Shown: in pieces, positions 24,911-33,197 of the stretch | Position numbering within the stretch: the stretch's first letter is position 1 | How the letters are laid out: each line of letters starts with the position of its first letter | Source of the DNA: Candidatus Omnitrophota bacterium | GTDB taxonomy: Bacteria; Hinthialibacterota; Hinthialibacteria; Hinthialibacterales; Hinthialibacteraceae | Direction: 5' to 3' | Length of the DNA: 33,238 bases | NCBI GenBank assembly: GCA_013177805.1 | Contig: JABLXU010000008.1 | Coordinates: forward strand, 1-33,238 | Made by a program: the position numbers and the translations under genes | The notes under the pieces: generated by a model | What the model was told of the DNA's origin: nothing | Seen by the model: the letters and a program-made list of their open reading frames with translations, nothing else | Database searches by the model: none

Positions 24911-27667
24911 CTACATCTCCAGCTCCAGGGCGCCGGTTTCCATGGGGGTATCCCATTCCGCGGGATAAAGCGAAACGGTCCAATTGTCGATAAAGGCCTG
25001 TGCTGGTCCGCCACCGGGAGTGTAGTTGGAAACCAGGAACAACACGTCGGTTTCGTCTTGGGTGATGCCCGTGAGGCCGCAGGTCACGGATTGATTCCGG
25101 GGCAGCCCGGTCAAGTTCTTCCCGTTCCCTTCCAAAGCGAAAATGTGGGATCCGATCACCCGTGCGGTTTTGGGGTGAATCAGTTCAATTTTGATTCCCC
25201 CGGAGGCGAGGGTGAGATCGAACGCAAACAAGACGCGCCGGCCGGGAGGCACGTTGGCCACGTGGCGTAAAACCCGGAACGAACCGGAGGGCGATGACGT
25301 TTCGAATTTCAGATGGTTGTTCTTCGTTTGGGAATCCGATTTCACCAATGGCAAAGTCCCGTTTTTCCCCACGGTCCAGAATTGGATGGATTTGGGATTT
25401 TCGAAATCTTCCTGTTCGATCCGCGTATCCCGGGTCTGCGCCGGACGCGGCTGCTGGATCACGTGTTGCCCTTCAAACGTTCCTAGGTACACACGTCGGT
25501 TTTGATCCTCGATCCGGACGAAGATTTTGGAGCCGGTCTGGTTCTCGGTCATTTCGAAAAACAGGTGCAGCGCGCCGTTCTCGTATTCCAAGGCTATAGG
25601 GTGTTCCCCTTCGGGCGGCCAGCGCCAGCCTTGGGAGGAATTCCGCGCGCCATGGAGATGATCATCCGCCCAGATGGCCACCCGGGCGACCGGGTCCGGG
25701 GCGGGATTCACTTGCAGATGTACATCGACTATGCCAGGCTGCCAAAACGAAGAATCCCGGGCAAACGTATGGATCAAATCCCATCCGTCTTGCCCGAGAC
25801 AGGTGACTTGCAGGGGATGGATTTCCGGTTCGGAGAGATGGAACCGCTCCAGAAGCCGCTGTTTGAGCCGCTTCACCAAGTCAGGATGATCCGGAGCGAG
25901 GTCGTTTAGTTCTCCCGGATCGGTATGCAGGTCGTAAAGCATTGTCCGCCCCGAATCGCGGAAATACACCAACTTGTATGGATCCTGATACAGGCATTTG
26001 CGTTCTTCCCCGCGCCGGATGCCCTCGGCGATGGCCTCGGTCTTGTCATAGGCGTTACCGGACGAGGCAAACAAGGACACCAAGCTCTTTCCGGATGGCG
26101 TGGGATCGCGGGGCAAGCCGGCTAATTCCAGCAAGGTGGGCAGAATGTCCACGGATTCGACCCGGTTCGCTACCCGTTTTCCGGCCGGAATCCGGGATGG
26201 CCCCACGCAGAGAAACGGGACATGCAACGTGGAGTGAAACAGCGTCCGGCCATGGCCGATGGGCCGGCCGTAGGGATTGATGAATTCCTCGCCGTGATCG
26301 CTGGTGACGAGCAGGAGGCTGTCTTGCAACAAGCCGAGCCGCTGGAAGGTGTCCACCAACCGGCCGATTTGTTCATCCACGTACGCGGTTTCGCTGAGAT
26401 AGGCCGCTTGATCGAGGGGGAGGCCAGGGGGCTTGATCCGCAGGTTGAACTCACCCGGCGGCGTGTAGGGATTGTGGGGATCCAGGATATGCAAAAACAT
26501 GAAGAGAGGAACCTGTTTCGGGACGTGTTGGAGGAACGCCACCGCCTCCTGAACACCGGTCTGCGCGGTAGGCAAGGCGATCCGTCCCCAGGGATCGGAC
26601 AATCCCATGCCGATGGCATAATCCGTGTATTCATAGAATCCCCGGTGGAATCCATCCCGCGGGGCCAGGAGAATGTTGTTATAAAACCCATAGGTGAGAT
26701 ATCCGGCCTGTTGAAAGCGTTCCGCCAGGGTTGGAAATTCACTCTTCAAGGACCGGCTGCCCAGGTAGGTGGGATTCGCGGCATTGTGGCGGGAATGAAG
26801 GTACATCCGGCCGTGCTCGTGGGGATATACCCCTAGCAAAATGGAAGGGACCGACGTTTCCGTGTGCGGCGATTGGGCGATCATGTTTTCGAAGAGCACC
26901 CCCTCCCGCGCCAACCGGTCGAGGTGCGGAGTAAGGCCATACGTTTGCCCGTAACAGCCCAAAGCGTCCGCCCGCAGGGTATCCACCAGGATAAAGAACA
27001 CGTTCGGCGGCCGGCCGCCCTCCAGCGGACGCGCCACCAGCAAGGGGGCCAAATAGACCGGGATCTCATCCAGGGCGGGATCGAGGGAATGAACCGTAAG
27101 CACCAGCCGGATTTCTTCATCCGCGTAAGTGGCCAGATCGATGACCCGGTCCACCCACATACCGGCGATGGGGCAAAGGATTTCTTGTTGCCTAGGGATC
27201 AAGGCCGCGTCCAGGATATCCAATTGCATGACCAACGCGTTGGGCCGGATCTGCGCGTAATCCAGTCCCACCCCCAGCGAGAGAGCCGCCTTCGAGCCGA
27301 TTATGCCTTCCCACGAAACCACTTGGCCTGCGCGCAGGATCATGGCATCGCGGTGGCGCCCCGCGATGTCCACGATTTTTTTGTCTTTAATGCTTGCCAA
27401 CAGATCGGTGACCGGCCGGGCATGAGGGGGGAAGGGAACCGGTGTTTGAGTCAAGGCGGTGTTGGGAGTGAAATCGAGCGATCGCTGCGGAGTAAATGAA
27501 TCCTCCTCATTCCCAATATAGCCCAGGGCACGAAGCTGTTCCAATTCGGCCGGGGATAAGACGTTTGGTTGACTTGCCTCTGATGGCCGGTAACTGAACC
27601 AGGCCAATAATAGAAAGAACAAATAAAGCAGTCCGCGGTCGGGCCAATTCATTCGTGAATGCGGCAT
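24911..27667 (-). CDS. Large exported sulfatase-fold protein with atypical active-site motif
   Basis: This 918-residue protein starts at ATG 27667 with AGAGGA upstream. It has an N-terminal hydrophobic export segment (LLYLFFLLLAWFSY, 13-26), a region of about 180 residues not seen in ordinary sulfatases (30-215), the sulfatase domain (about 222-600) and a C-terminal beta-rich part (about 650-915) that looks like a binding module. The fold is clear: FILVDTLRADALGCYG with metal ligand D229, GVYPHEHG, LDPHNPYTPP and VTSDHGEEF. At the place of the formylglycine signature C/S-x-P/A-S-R, this protein has T271-S272-V-P-S-I, so the conserved Arg is Ile. It may be a Ser/Thr-type hydrolase or phosphotransferase rather than a true sulfatase. 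The phrase AELEQLRALGYIG, which usually closes sulfatase proteins, sits at residues 40-52, right after the signal. Confidence 0.85.
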   Translation of the reverse strand: MPHSRMNWPDRGLLYLFFLLLAWFSYRPSEASQPNVLSPAELEQLRALGYIGNEEDSFTPQRSLDFTPNTALTQTPVPFPPHARPVTDLLASIKDKKIVDIAGRHRDAMILRAGQVVSWEGIIGSKAALSLGVGLDYAQIRPNALVMQLDILDAALIPRQQEILCPIAGMWVDRVIDLATYADEEIRLVLTVHSLDPALDEIPVYLAPLLVARPLEGGRPPNVFFILVDTLRADALGCYGQTYGLTPHLDRLAREGVLFENMIAQSPHTETSVPSILLGVYPHEHGRMYLHSRHNAANPTYLGSRSLKSEFPTLAERFQQAGYLTYGFYNNILLAPRDGFHRGFYEYTDYAIGMGLSDPWGRIALPTAQTGVQEAVAFLQHVPKQVPLFMFLHILDPHNPYTPPGEFNLRIKPPGLPLDQAAYLSETAYVDEQIGRLVDTFQRLGLLQDSLLLVTSDHGEEFINPYGRPIGHGRTLFHSTLHVPFLCVGPSRIPAGKRVANRVESVDILPTLLELAGLPRDPTPSGKSLVSLFASSGNAYDKTEAIAEGIRRGEERKCLYQDPYKLVYFRDSGRTMLYDLHTDPGELNDLAPDHPDLVKRLKQRLLERFHLSEPEIHPLQVTCLGQDGWDLIHTFARDSSFWQPGIVDVHLQVNPAPDPVARVAIWADDHLHGARNSSQGWRWPPEGEHPIALEYENGALHLFFEMTENQTGSKIFVRIEDQNRRVYLGTFEGQHVIQQPRPAQTRDTRIEQEDFENPKSIQFWTVGKNGTLPLVKSDSQTKNNHLKFETSSPSGSFRVLRHVANVPPGRRVLFAFDLTLASGGIKIELIHPKTARVIGSHIFALEGNGKNLTGLPRNQSVTCGLTGITQDETDVLFLVSNYTPGGGPAQAFIDNWTVSLYPAEWDTPMETGALELEM

Positions 27668-27679
27668 GGGAATTTCCTC

Positions 27680-27740
27680 TAAAATAAAAAAAGCAACACC
27701 CCCCCCGGCCGCTCGTCACGGAACAGCCCGGCGGGGGGCT
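27680..27740 (-). terminator. GC-rich hairpin with T-tract between the CBM9-like and sulfatase genes
   Basis: On the minus strand a C6 run plus GCCG (27738-27728 region) pairs with CGGC and a G-run (about 27712-27699), with a small bulge. TTTTTTTATTTT follows, directly before the sulfatase ribosome site. It could end most transcripts after the CBM9 gene or act as an attenuator. The large loop makes its strength uncertain. Confidence 0.5.
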
Positions 27741-27768
27741 TGCCCTCGCATGGATTCGCGGCTTGCTG

Positions 27769-29283
27769 TCAGTACAGTTCCCAACCTGCCACATTGACCA
27801 CCGGGCCACCGAGGATCAGGTCTCCATAAGTGGATTCGACATGGGCCGCGCCGTTCCATTTGATTTGGAATCCAGTGTCCTTTTCGGTAACGGGATCGCT
27901 GTCATCCTCGTTGACGGCGATATCGAAACCAATGGTGGTGATATCGGCCGGGGTGAAAACGGATCCTTTTTTGATTTTGAATTCGGCGCTGTAACCGCCG
28001 CTGGTCAAGGACGTTAGCGCGTACCAATCCATGTCCTCGCCATAGAATACTTCCCCCGCCGAGGCCGCGTTGGCGTCGCGGTACGAATTGTTGGCGGTGA
28101 TCACCAACTGGCCGCCCAGTCCAAACCCGGTATTATTGCCGACGGTGTGACTGTGATCGCCGTCGATAAACACTTCCACGGAATCGTCATACCAGGTATA
28201 GCCGTCTTCCTCGCCGGTCTGGCCGGGTTCCGTATCAGCGATGACTTCGCTGTCTTTCACATCGACGGCGACATACAGATATTGCGTGTCATGGAGGACA
28301 TAGAGGTCGAAGGAGAGGTCGGCATCGTCTTTCGGTTTGGTGGTGCCTTCCACCGGGCCGACTGCCGGTCCCCCTTGGCCTTTGCCGCCGGTGGCCCAGA
28401 CCGGTTCGGTGATTTTCCCGTCGATTGTTGGGGGCGTGGTGATCAACGGGGCGATAATGGTCCGCCGGCCGAATTCCAAATTGCCGTACGTGTTTTCCTC
28501 ATGGGCCCGGCCGGTCCAGCGGATTTGATAATCGGCGGTTGTCGAGTTCGGATTGTCGGCGTCGTTCATCGCCACGTTGAACCCGATCACGCTGCCATGG
28601 GTGGGATTGCCGATTTTGGATAATTTGATCCGGAACTCGTAATTGGCCCCGGTTCCAGTGGCGTTGTCAGCCGCTTCGGCGAACCAATCCGCCTCCGGGT
28701 TATTCCCAAAGGTGGGATTCCCCGCTTCCGCGTGCCGGATGGCCCCCATGGAAGTTATTACAAATTGGCCACCGGTCGCGTATTCTTCCGGGTGCGAGTT
28801 TACATTTCCGGAGACGCGGTTGTGGTTGCCGTCGATGAATACCTCGACCGAATCCTCATTCCAGGTTTCGCCATTGACGTTTCCGTAAGGCAAGTGATTG
28901 ACGAAGATGTCGTCGAGCGTAGACACCGCGATGTAGAGGTATTCATCGTCATAGACCGCCCACACCCGGAACGACGCGTCCGCGTCATTGTCAGGCCGGT
29001 TGCCTGTGTCAATCGCGCCCAGTTGCACCGGGCTGTCAATTGGGTAATCGGGATGGATCAGCACACGCCAACTGCCGGCGCCGGTGGTCGCGCGTCCCTG
29101 GGAAGAATAATTCCAGGCCGCATCGTCGATCACGCCATCGATCACCGGCGGTTCGACTCCAGGAACATGTTTTAGGTAATTAACGATTTCGGTCCGGTCT
29201 TGCGCCAGGGCCAAACCGGGAACCATAAGATACACGAAACCCAAGAGCAGCACGGCGGACTCCACGATGAGATACCGTTTCAT
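27769..29283 (-). CDS. Exported protein with two CBM9-like domains
   Basis: This 504-residue protein starts at ATG 29283 after an exact AGGAGG site. The signal peptide ends in LALAQ (about 24-28). Two related domains follow, at about 36-275 and 280-500. Each has the sequence PxIDGxIxxxxW (PPVIDGVIDDAAW and PPTIDGKITEPVW), then YLYIAVSTLDD or YLYVAVDVKDS, then EDSVEVFIDG or DDSVEVFIDGD, and ends TYGNLEFG or TYGDLILGG. This is the carbohydrate-binding family 9-like (DOMON-related) fold, built of beta sheets with a Ca and ligand site. No catalytic domain is present, so it probably binds glycan outside the cell or in the periplasm. It is 101 bp upstream of the large sulfatase-fold gene, on the same strand. 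Confidence 0.88.
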   Translation of the reverse strand: MKRYLIVESAVLLLGFVYLMVPGLALAQDRTEIVNYLKHVPGVEPPVIDGVIDDAAWNYSSQGRATTGAGSWRVLIHPDYPIDSPVQLGAIDTGNRPDNDADASFRVWAVYDDEYLYIAVSTLDDIFVNHLPYGNVNGETWNEDSVEVFIDGNHNRVSGNVNSHPEEYATGGQFVITSMGAIRHAEAGNPTFGNNPEADWFAEAADNATGTGANYEFRIKLSKIGNPTHGSVIGFNVAMNDADNPNSTTADYQIRWTGRAHEENTYGNLEFGRRTIIAPLITTPPTIDGKITEPVWATGGKGQGGPAVGPVEGTTKPKDDADLSFDLYVLHDTQYLYVAVDVKDSEVIADTEPGQTGEEDGYTWYDDSVEVFIDGDHSHTVGNNTGFGLGGQLVITANNSYRDANAASAGEVFYGEDMDWYALTSLTSGGYSAEFKIKKGSVFTPADITTIGFDIAVNEDDSDPVTEKDTGFQIKWNGAAHVESTYGDLILGGPVVNVAGWELY

Positions 29284-29620
29284 GGCGCGTTCCTCCTAAT
29301 TTAATAATATTTTATATTCATCGATCCTCCAAACACAAAAGAAATTTCTTACTCTCCACAATAAGAAAAGCAGAGATAAAAGTCAAGCGAAAATCCTATT
29401 GAATTGGTTGAGCATCCGGGGATTTCCCGTTCTCCCCAGTAAATATCCCCTACCGGCACTCTTCTTCCGGAGACTTTTTTCGAACCGCGGAGGACGCGAA
29501 AAAAGCACCCATGCACGAAACCGTAGGGAACTTCATCCTGTAATTAGGGATAATTATGGACTTCATTCACGTTCGGCCATCGCTTATCCCATCGTGTTCA
29601 CTGAATCGAACCATCCCCAA
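29284..29620. other. Intergenic region between the CBM9-like and DUF1080 genes
   Basis: The 337 bases hold the CBM9 gene ribosome site (29291-29297), its likely promoter (29358-29386), a perfect AAGAAATTTCTT palindrome (29339-29350) near the predicted start of transcription, and a 9-bp inverted repeat CTTTTTTCG/CGAAAAAAG (29474-29482 and 29497-29505). I see no gene. Confidence 0.6.
29358..29386 (-). promoter_or_regulatory. Candidate promoter for the CBM9-like gene
   Basis: On the minus strand TTGACT (29386-29381), a 17-bp spacer and TATTGT (29363-29358) are present. The AAGAAATTTCTT palindrome just downstream could be an operator. Confidence 0.5.
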
Positions 29621-30382
29621 TCACTTTAATACCAATGGCGTGAGCTGGATGTTCCGGTAGGCCACGGGACCATGATCACCCTGGAGCATGAGGGGACCCC
29701 GGGGCGCTTCGTCCCGTTCCATGCAGGCGCGGGTGCCCCCCGTGACTTCCACGTTCTCATGAACAATTTGGCCGTTGTGCTTCACCAGAATGAACTTGGC
29801 GTTTTCAGTTTTTTGGCCGTTGGCGTCGAAGCGGGGGGCGCGGAAGGTGACATCGAAGGATTGCCATTCGCCCGGTGCCTTGCTAGCGTTCACACGGGGA
29901 GGATGCCCCTCGTATGTCTTTTCGTCCTTGTAGCGGGCGTAGATGCCGCCGCAATCCCCGAATTCCAACTTCTCTTTTCCAAAACTGTCCAGAATTTGGA
30001 TTTCGTACAATCCCTGGAAATAAACGCCGGAATTGGAATCCTTGGGGACCATGAATTCGATATGCAGCTGGCAATCGCCGTGTTCGTACTCGGTGTAGAT
30101 GTTGCTGGTGTTGCCCTTGGGACCGTTGACCAGAATGCCCTCGCCGGGCTGGATATCGAATATCTTGTTGTTTTTCGGGCTCATGACCACCTGACTGGCG
30201 GCCAGCCATTCGCTCGGTTCATGCATGGCTTTCCAGCCGGTGAGATCTTTCCCATTAAACAAAGAAATGGCTGCTGGGGAGTCTGTTTCAGAAGCGAACG
30301 GCAGTGTTCCATTCACTAGCAGCATGATCATCAGCAATATGCCTGCCGCCCATGTGGTTCTGGCTGGATTAGTTTTCCGCAT
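29621..30382 (-). CDS. DUF1080 (3-keto-disaccharide hydrolase-like) exported protein
   Basis: ATG 30382 has a strong GGAGGAA site, so the product has 253 residues; an ATG 21 bases earlier lacks one. The signal peptide covers about 1-30 (GILLMIMLLVNGTLPFA). The DUF1080 landmarks are LFNGKDLTGW at 41-50, then DCQLHIEFMVPKDSNSGVYF, YEIQILDSFG and GDHGPVAYRNIQLTPL at the end. The fold is a concanavalin-like beta sandwich. Members are abundant in Planctomycetota and relatives, and some cleave 3-keto-glycosides. It diverges from a ThuA-like gene, with which DUF1080 genes often travel. Here it lies in a glycan-oriented region. Confidence 0.92.
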   Translation of the reverse strand: MRKTNPARTTWAAGILLMIMLLVNGTLPFASETDSPAAISLFNGKDLTGWKAMHEPSEWLAASQVVMSPKNNKIFDIQPGEGILVNGPKGNTSNIYTEYEHGDCQLHIEFMVPKDSNSGVYFQGLYEIQILDSFGKEKLEFGDCGGIYARYKDEKTYEGHPPRVNASKAPGEWQSFDVTFRAPRFDANGQKTENAKFILVKHNGQIVHENVEVTGGTRACMERDEAPRGPLMLQGDHGPVAYRNIQLTPLVLK

Positions 30383-30525
30383 TATAGTTCCTCCGGTTTC
30401 CATTTCGGTTTTGGAGTCGGCTCAAACCAATTTATTGTCGAGCTTTCCGCACGGGAATGCAAGGAATTGTCTTAAACCCTGGTCTGGACTTTCCGATAAT
30501 AAAAATGCTAAGGTTAGTCCGATTT

Positions 30526-30553
30526 TTGCTGGGATTGGATGTACTGGGATAAT
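30526..30553 (+). promoter_or_regulatory. Candidate promoter for the ThuA-like gene
   Basis: TTGCTG (30526-30531), a 16-bp spacer and GATAAT (30548-30553) are present. The ATG is about 38 bases on. The evidence is moderate. Confidence 0.4.
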
Positions 30554-30590
30554 ACTTAACTAAAAAGATTCCCATCAAGGAGAAAGTGGC

Positions 30591-31409
30591 ATGCGGAAAA
30601 GGAATTTTTGGGGAATATTCGTGGTGGTTGAGATACTGCTGAGTTGGGGTATGAGTGGCATCACGGCGGAGGAAACCACACCTGCCGAAAAACCGCCGCA
30701 CGTGGTGTTTTTACTAGGGGAGAAGGAAAACCAATCCAGCCAAACCATTCCGAAAATCACCGAGTATCTGGATCTCAAACGGGGCATGCGCTGCACCTTG
30801 CTGATCTCCACCAGCCCCCATGATCTGCCGGGATTGAACGCCTTGGTTTCTGCCGATCTCATGGTCATGTACCTGCGCGGCCGGGAGTTGCCCGAGGATC
30901 AAATGACCAAGATCAAGAAATATTTGGAAAAAGGAAGGCCCCTGATCGCTCTGCGTTCCTCCATGGAAGCGTTTTACAACAAGGCCAATCCCGATCAGGG
31001 CTGGAAGGATTTCGCTTCCCGCTACTTGGGCACGCCGGGCTGGGAATTCGACTACGGGGGCCAATCCACGACCGAAGTCACCGTGGTTCCCGGGATGGCC
31101 GAGCATCCCATTCTGAAAGGAGTAAGCCCGAAATTCACGTCCCGCTGCAGTCTGTGCCAGGTCTTGCCGCTGGATCCGGAGGCTAAGCCGCTGCTGATGG
31201 GCAAGGCGGTGGGGCCGGTCAACAGGAAAGAACGGGTGGACAATCCTGTGGCGTGGGTAGTGGAAAAGGATGGCCAAAAGGTCTTCTACACTTCGCTAGG
31301 TAAACCGGAAGATTTTAATCAGAAAAGTTTCCGAACCATGCTGCTCAACGCCATCGACTGGGCGCTGGAAAAACCCGAAACGGGGAGTATCGCCCAAAAA
31401 ACGGAATAG
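30591..31409 (+). CDS. ThuA-like domain exported protein
   Basis: This 272-residue protein has AAGGAG nine bases before ATG 30591. A signal peptide (FWGIFVVVEILLSWGMSGITA) is followed by PHVVFLLGEKEN and LVMYLRGRELPEDQMTKIKKYLEKGRPLIALRSSMEAF, matching the ThuA-like (PF06283) class I glutamine-amidotransferase-like fold, in which a flexible Gly-rich nucleophile-elbow region is typical. Later come HPILKGV and VFYTSLGKPEDF with LLNAIDWAL, the characteristic ThuA ending. No catalytic Cys is evident at the elbow, as is normal for ThuA. Its exact enzymatic role is not known, and links to sugar use come from family context. It diverges from the DUF1080 gene across about 208 bp. Confidence 0.9.
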   Translation: MRKRNFWGIFVVVEILLSWGMSGITAEETTPAEKPPHVVFLLGEKENQSSQTIPKITEYLDLKRGMRCTLLISTSPHDLPGLNALVSADLMVMYLRGRELPEDQMTKIKKYLEKGRPLIALRSSMEAFYNKANPDQGWKDFASRYLGTPGWEFDYGGQSTTEVTVVPGMAEHPILKGVSPKFTSRCSLCQVLPLDPEAKPLLMGKAVGPVNRKERVDNPVAWVVEKDGQKVFYTSLGKPEDFNQKSFRTMLLNAIDWALEKPETGSIAQKTE

Positions 31410-31772
31410 AAGATCATCGGGATGGAAAAGGAATACGCGCCGTGCGTGGATGGGGCGGACGATCAACCGATATTCCGCCCTGCCTCCTCTTTTCCCATTC
31501 TTTATCCATTTGTAATTATTCTTATAACCACATCCCTAGAACCACAGATCTTTCACGGTGCTTGATTCGTGGTCTAACTACATATGGGAACGCGATACGC
31601 TTCCCTCTCCCTCAGGGAAAGGAAAGCCTTGAAAGGCGTTGGGCCTCTTTTCTCTGCGTCCTACTAAACCGATACCTCCATATTTCCTTTCCCCGCTAGG
31701 CGTATGCCCCGGGATGTTCTATGCTTTTCACGGAGAAAATCGTTTTTTTTATATTTTGGGGAGGATCAGCTC
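31410..31772. other. Intergenic region upstream of the sulfamidase homologue
   Basis: The 363 bases hold a degraded family A repeat (31601-31621) and a TCCTACTAAA match (31659-31668) to the Rrf2 operator core. No convincing promoter or terminator was found. The ATG at 31704 extends the sulfatase frame but has no ribosome site. Confidence 0.5.
31601..31621. repeat. Family A-like repeat, copy 9 (degraded)
   Basis: TTCCCTCTCCCTCAGGGAAA is a shortened form of the family A palindrome. Confidence 0.4.
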
Positions 31773-33197
31773 ATGACGGAATATTTTTCCCGCCGGGAAT
31801 GGTTCCGCTTGGCGGGGGCGGGTTTGGCTGGATTGTCCTTTTCCGCGCCAGTTCTGGCTTCTACCCGTTCCCGCAATGTCCTTCTCTTGATCGCCGACGA
31901 TTTGGGTCTTGATATGCCCAGTTACGGCAATCCCGTGATCCAAATGCCAAACTTGGAGCGTCTCGCCTCCGAGGGGGTCCGGTTCACCAACGCGTATTGC
32001 ACCACCCCCAGCTGCACCGCCAGCCGGTCCGTGATCCTTACCGGGTTGCACAATCACCGGAACGGCCTCTACGGCCTCATGCACGATTACCACCATTTCA
32101 CGGCTTTTTCCTGGGTGCGTTCGCTTCCTTGGATTCTCAAGGAACAGGGTTACGCCACGGGTGTAGTGGGCAAGCTGCATGTGGGGCCGCCGGAAGTGTT
32201 TCCTTTCGATTTCGCCCCCCCGGTCAGCACGCGGAACGTGACCGCCCTGGCCGCGCAGGCGAAGCGGTTTTTCGAGATGAATCCCGGCAACCCGTTCTTT
32301 CTCCTCGTGGGATTCGGCGATCCCCACCGTTCCGAAAAGGGTTTTGGGAATGAAGACAATCAATCCGGAATCGAACCGGTGATTTATTCTCCCGAAGAGG
32401 TAATGGTGCCTTCTTTTCTACCCGGATGGCCCGAAACGCGGCGGGAGCTGGCCGAGTATTACCAGTCGGCCAGCCGCATGGATCAGGGGGTGGGATTGAT
32501 CCTCCAAGCCTTGCGCGAAGCCGGGCGGGAGCAGGACACGCTCGTCATTTTTTTGAGCGACAACGGCATCGCGTTCCCAGGAGCCAAAACCTGCCTGTAC
32601 GATCCCGGCATCCGTCTGCCGCTCCTGGTCCGATCTCCGGAGCAAACCCAAAAAGGCCTGGTGAACCACGCCATGGTCTCGTTCACGGATCTCATGCCCA
32701 CCCTATTGGAATGGACCGGGGCGAGCCTTCCGCCGAAATATGAGATCCATGGCCGCTCGTTTTTCCCCATCCTGGAGCAGGAGAATCCGGAAGGATGGGA
32801 TGAGATCTATTTCTCGCATACGTTTCATGAAGTCACCATGTACTACCCGGCGCGGGGCATACGCACGCGTAAGTATAAATATATCAACAATCTTGCGCAT
32901 GAATTGCCGTTCCCCTTCGCTAGCGATCTCTATCGCTCGGCCACTTGGCAAGGCGTACTAGAAAGAGCCAAAGGTCCCAATTGGAAATACGGGAAGCGGC
33001 GGTTGCGGGATTTTTTGCATCGCCCAGCCGAGGAACTGTATGACCTGGAAAATGATCCCGATGAGGTCAAGAACCTGGCAAGTAACCGAAAGTACAGAGA
33101 GGTTCTAGAAGAACTTCGGCAAAAGACTCTTTCGTTCCGGAAGAAAACCAGGGATCCTTGGTTGATTTTGAACAATTATCGTGATCCGGTGGATTAA
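31773..33197 (+). CDS. Sulfatase homologous to heparan N-sulfatase (sulfamidase, SGSH)
   Basis: ATG 31773 follows GGGGAGGA at good spacing, giving 474 residues. The N terminus FSRREWFRLAGAGLAGLSF is a twin-arginine-type signal (Trp instead of the usual Phe), so it may be exported folded. The sulfatase signature is complete: Cys81 in SCTASRSVILTG is the formylglycine precursor and Arg85 is present. Other family marks are LLIADDLGLDMP (metal Asp pair), GKLHVGP and LSDNGIAFPGAKTCLYDPG. Stretches such as NGLYGLMHDYHHF, VRSLPWILKEQGY, PFDFAPP, SHTFHEVTMYYP and ELYDLENDPDE closely follow human SGSH, which removes N-linked sulfate from glucosamine in heparan sulfate. An N-sulfoglucosamine-type substrate is therefore likely. 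It needs a formylglycine-generating enzyme or anSME, not seen in this window. Confidence 0.93.
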   Translation: MTEYFSRREWFRLAGAGLAGLSFSAPVLASTRSRNVLLLIADDLGLDMPSYGNPVIQMPNLERLASEGVRFTNAYCTTPSCTASRSVILTGLHNHRNGLYGLMHDYHHFTAFSWVRSLPWILKEQGYATGVVGKLHVGPPEVFPFDFAPPVSTRNVTALAAQAKRFFEMNPGNPFFLLVGFGDPHRSEKGFGNEDNQSGIEPVIYSPEEVMVPSFLPGWPETRRELAEYYQSASRMDQGVGLILQALREAGREQDTLVIFLSDNGIAFPGAKTCLYDPGIRLPLLVRSPEQTQKGLVNHAMVSFTDLMPTLLEWTGASLPPKYEIHGRSFFPILEQENPEGWDEIYFSHTFHEVTMYYPARGIRTRKYKYINNLAHELPFPFASDLYRSATWQGVLERAKGPNWKYGKRRLRDFLHRPAEELYDLENDPDEVKNLASNRKYREVLEELRQKTLSFRKKTRDPWLILNNYRDPVD

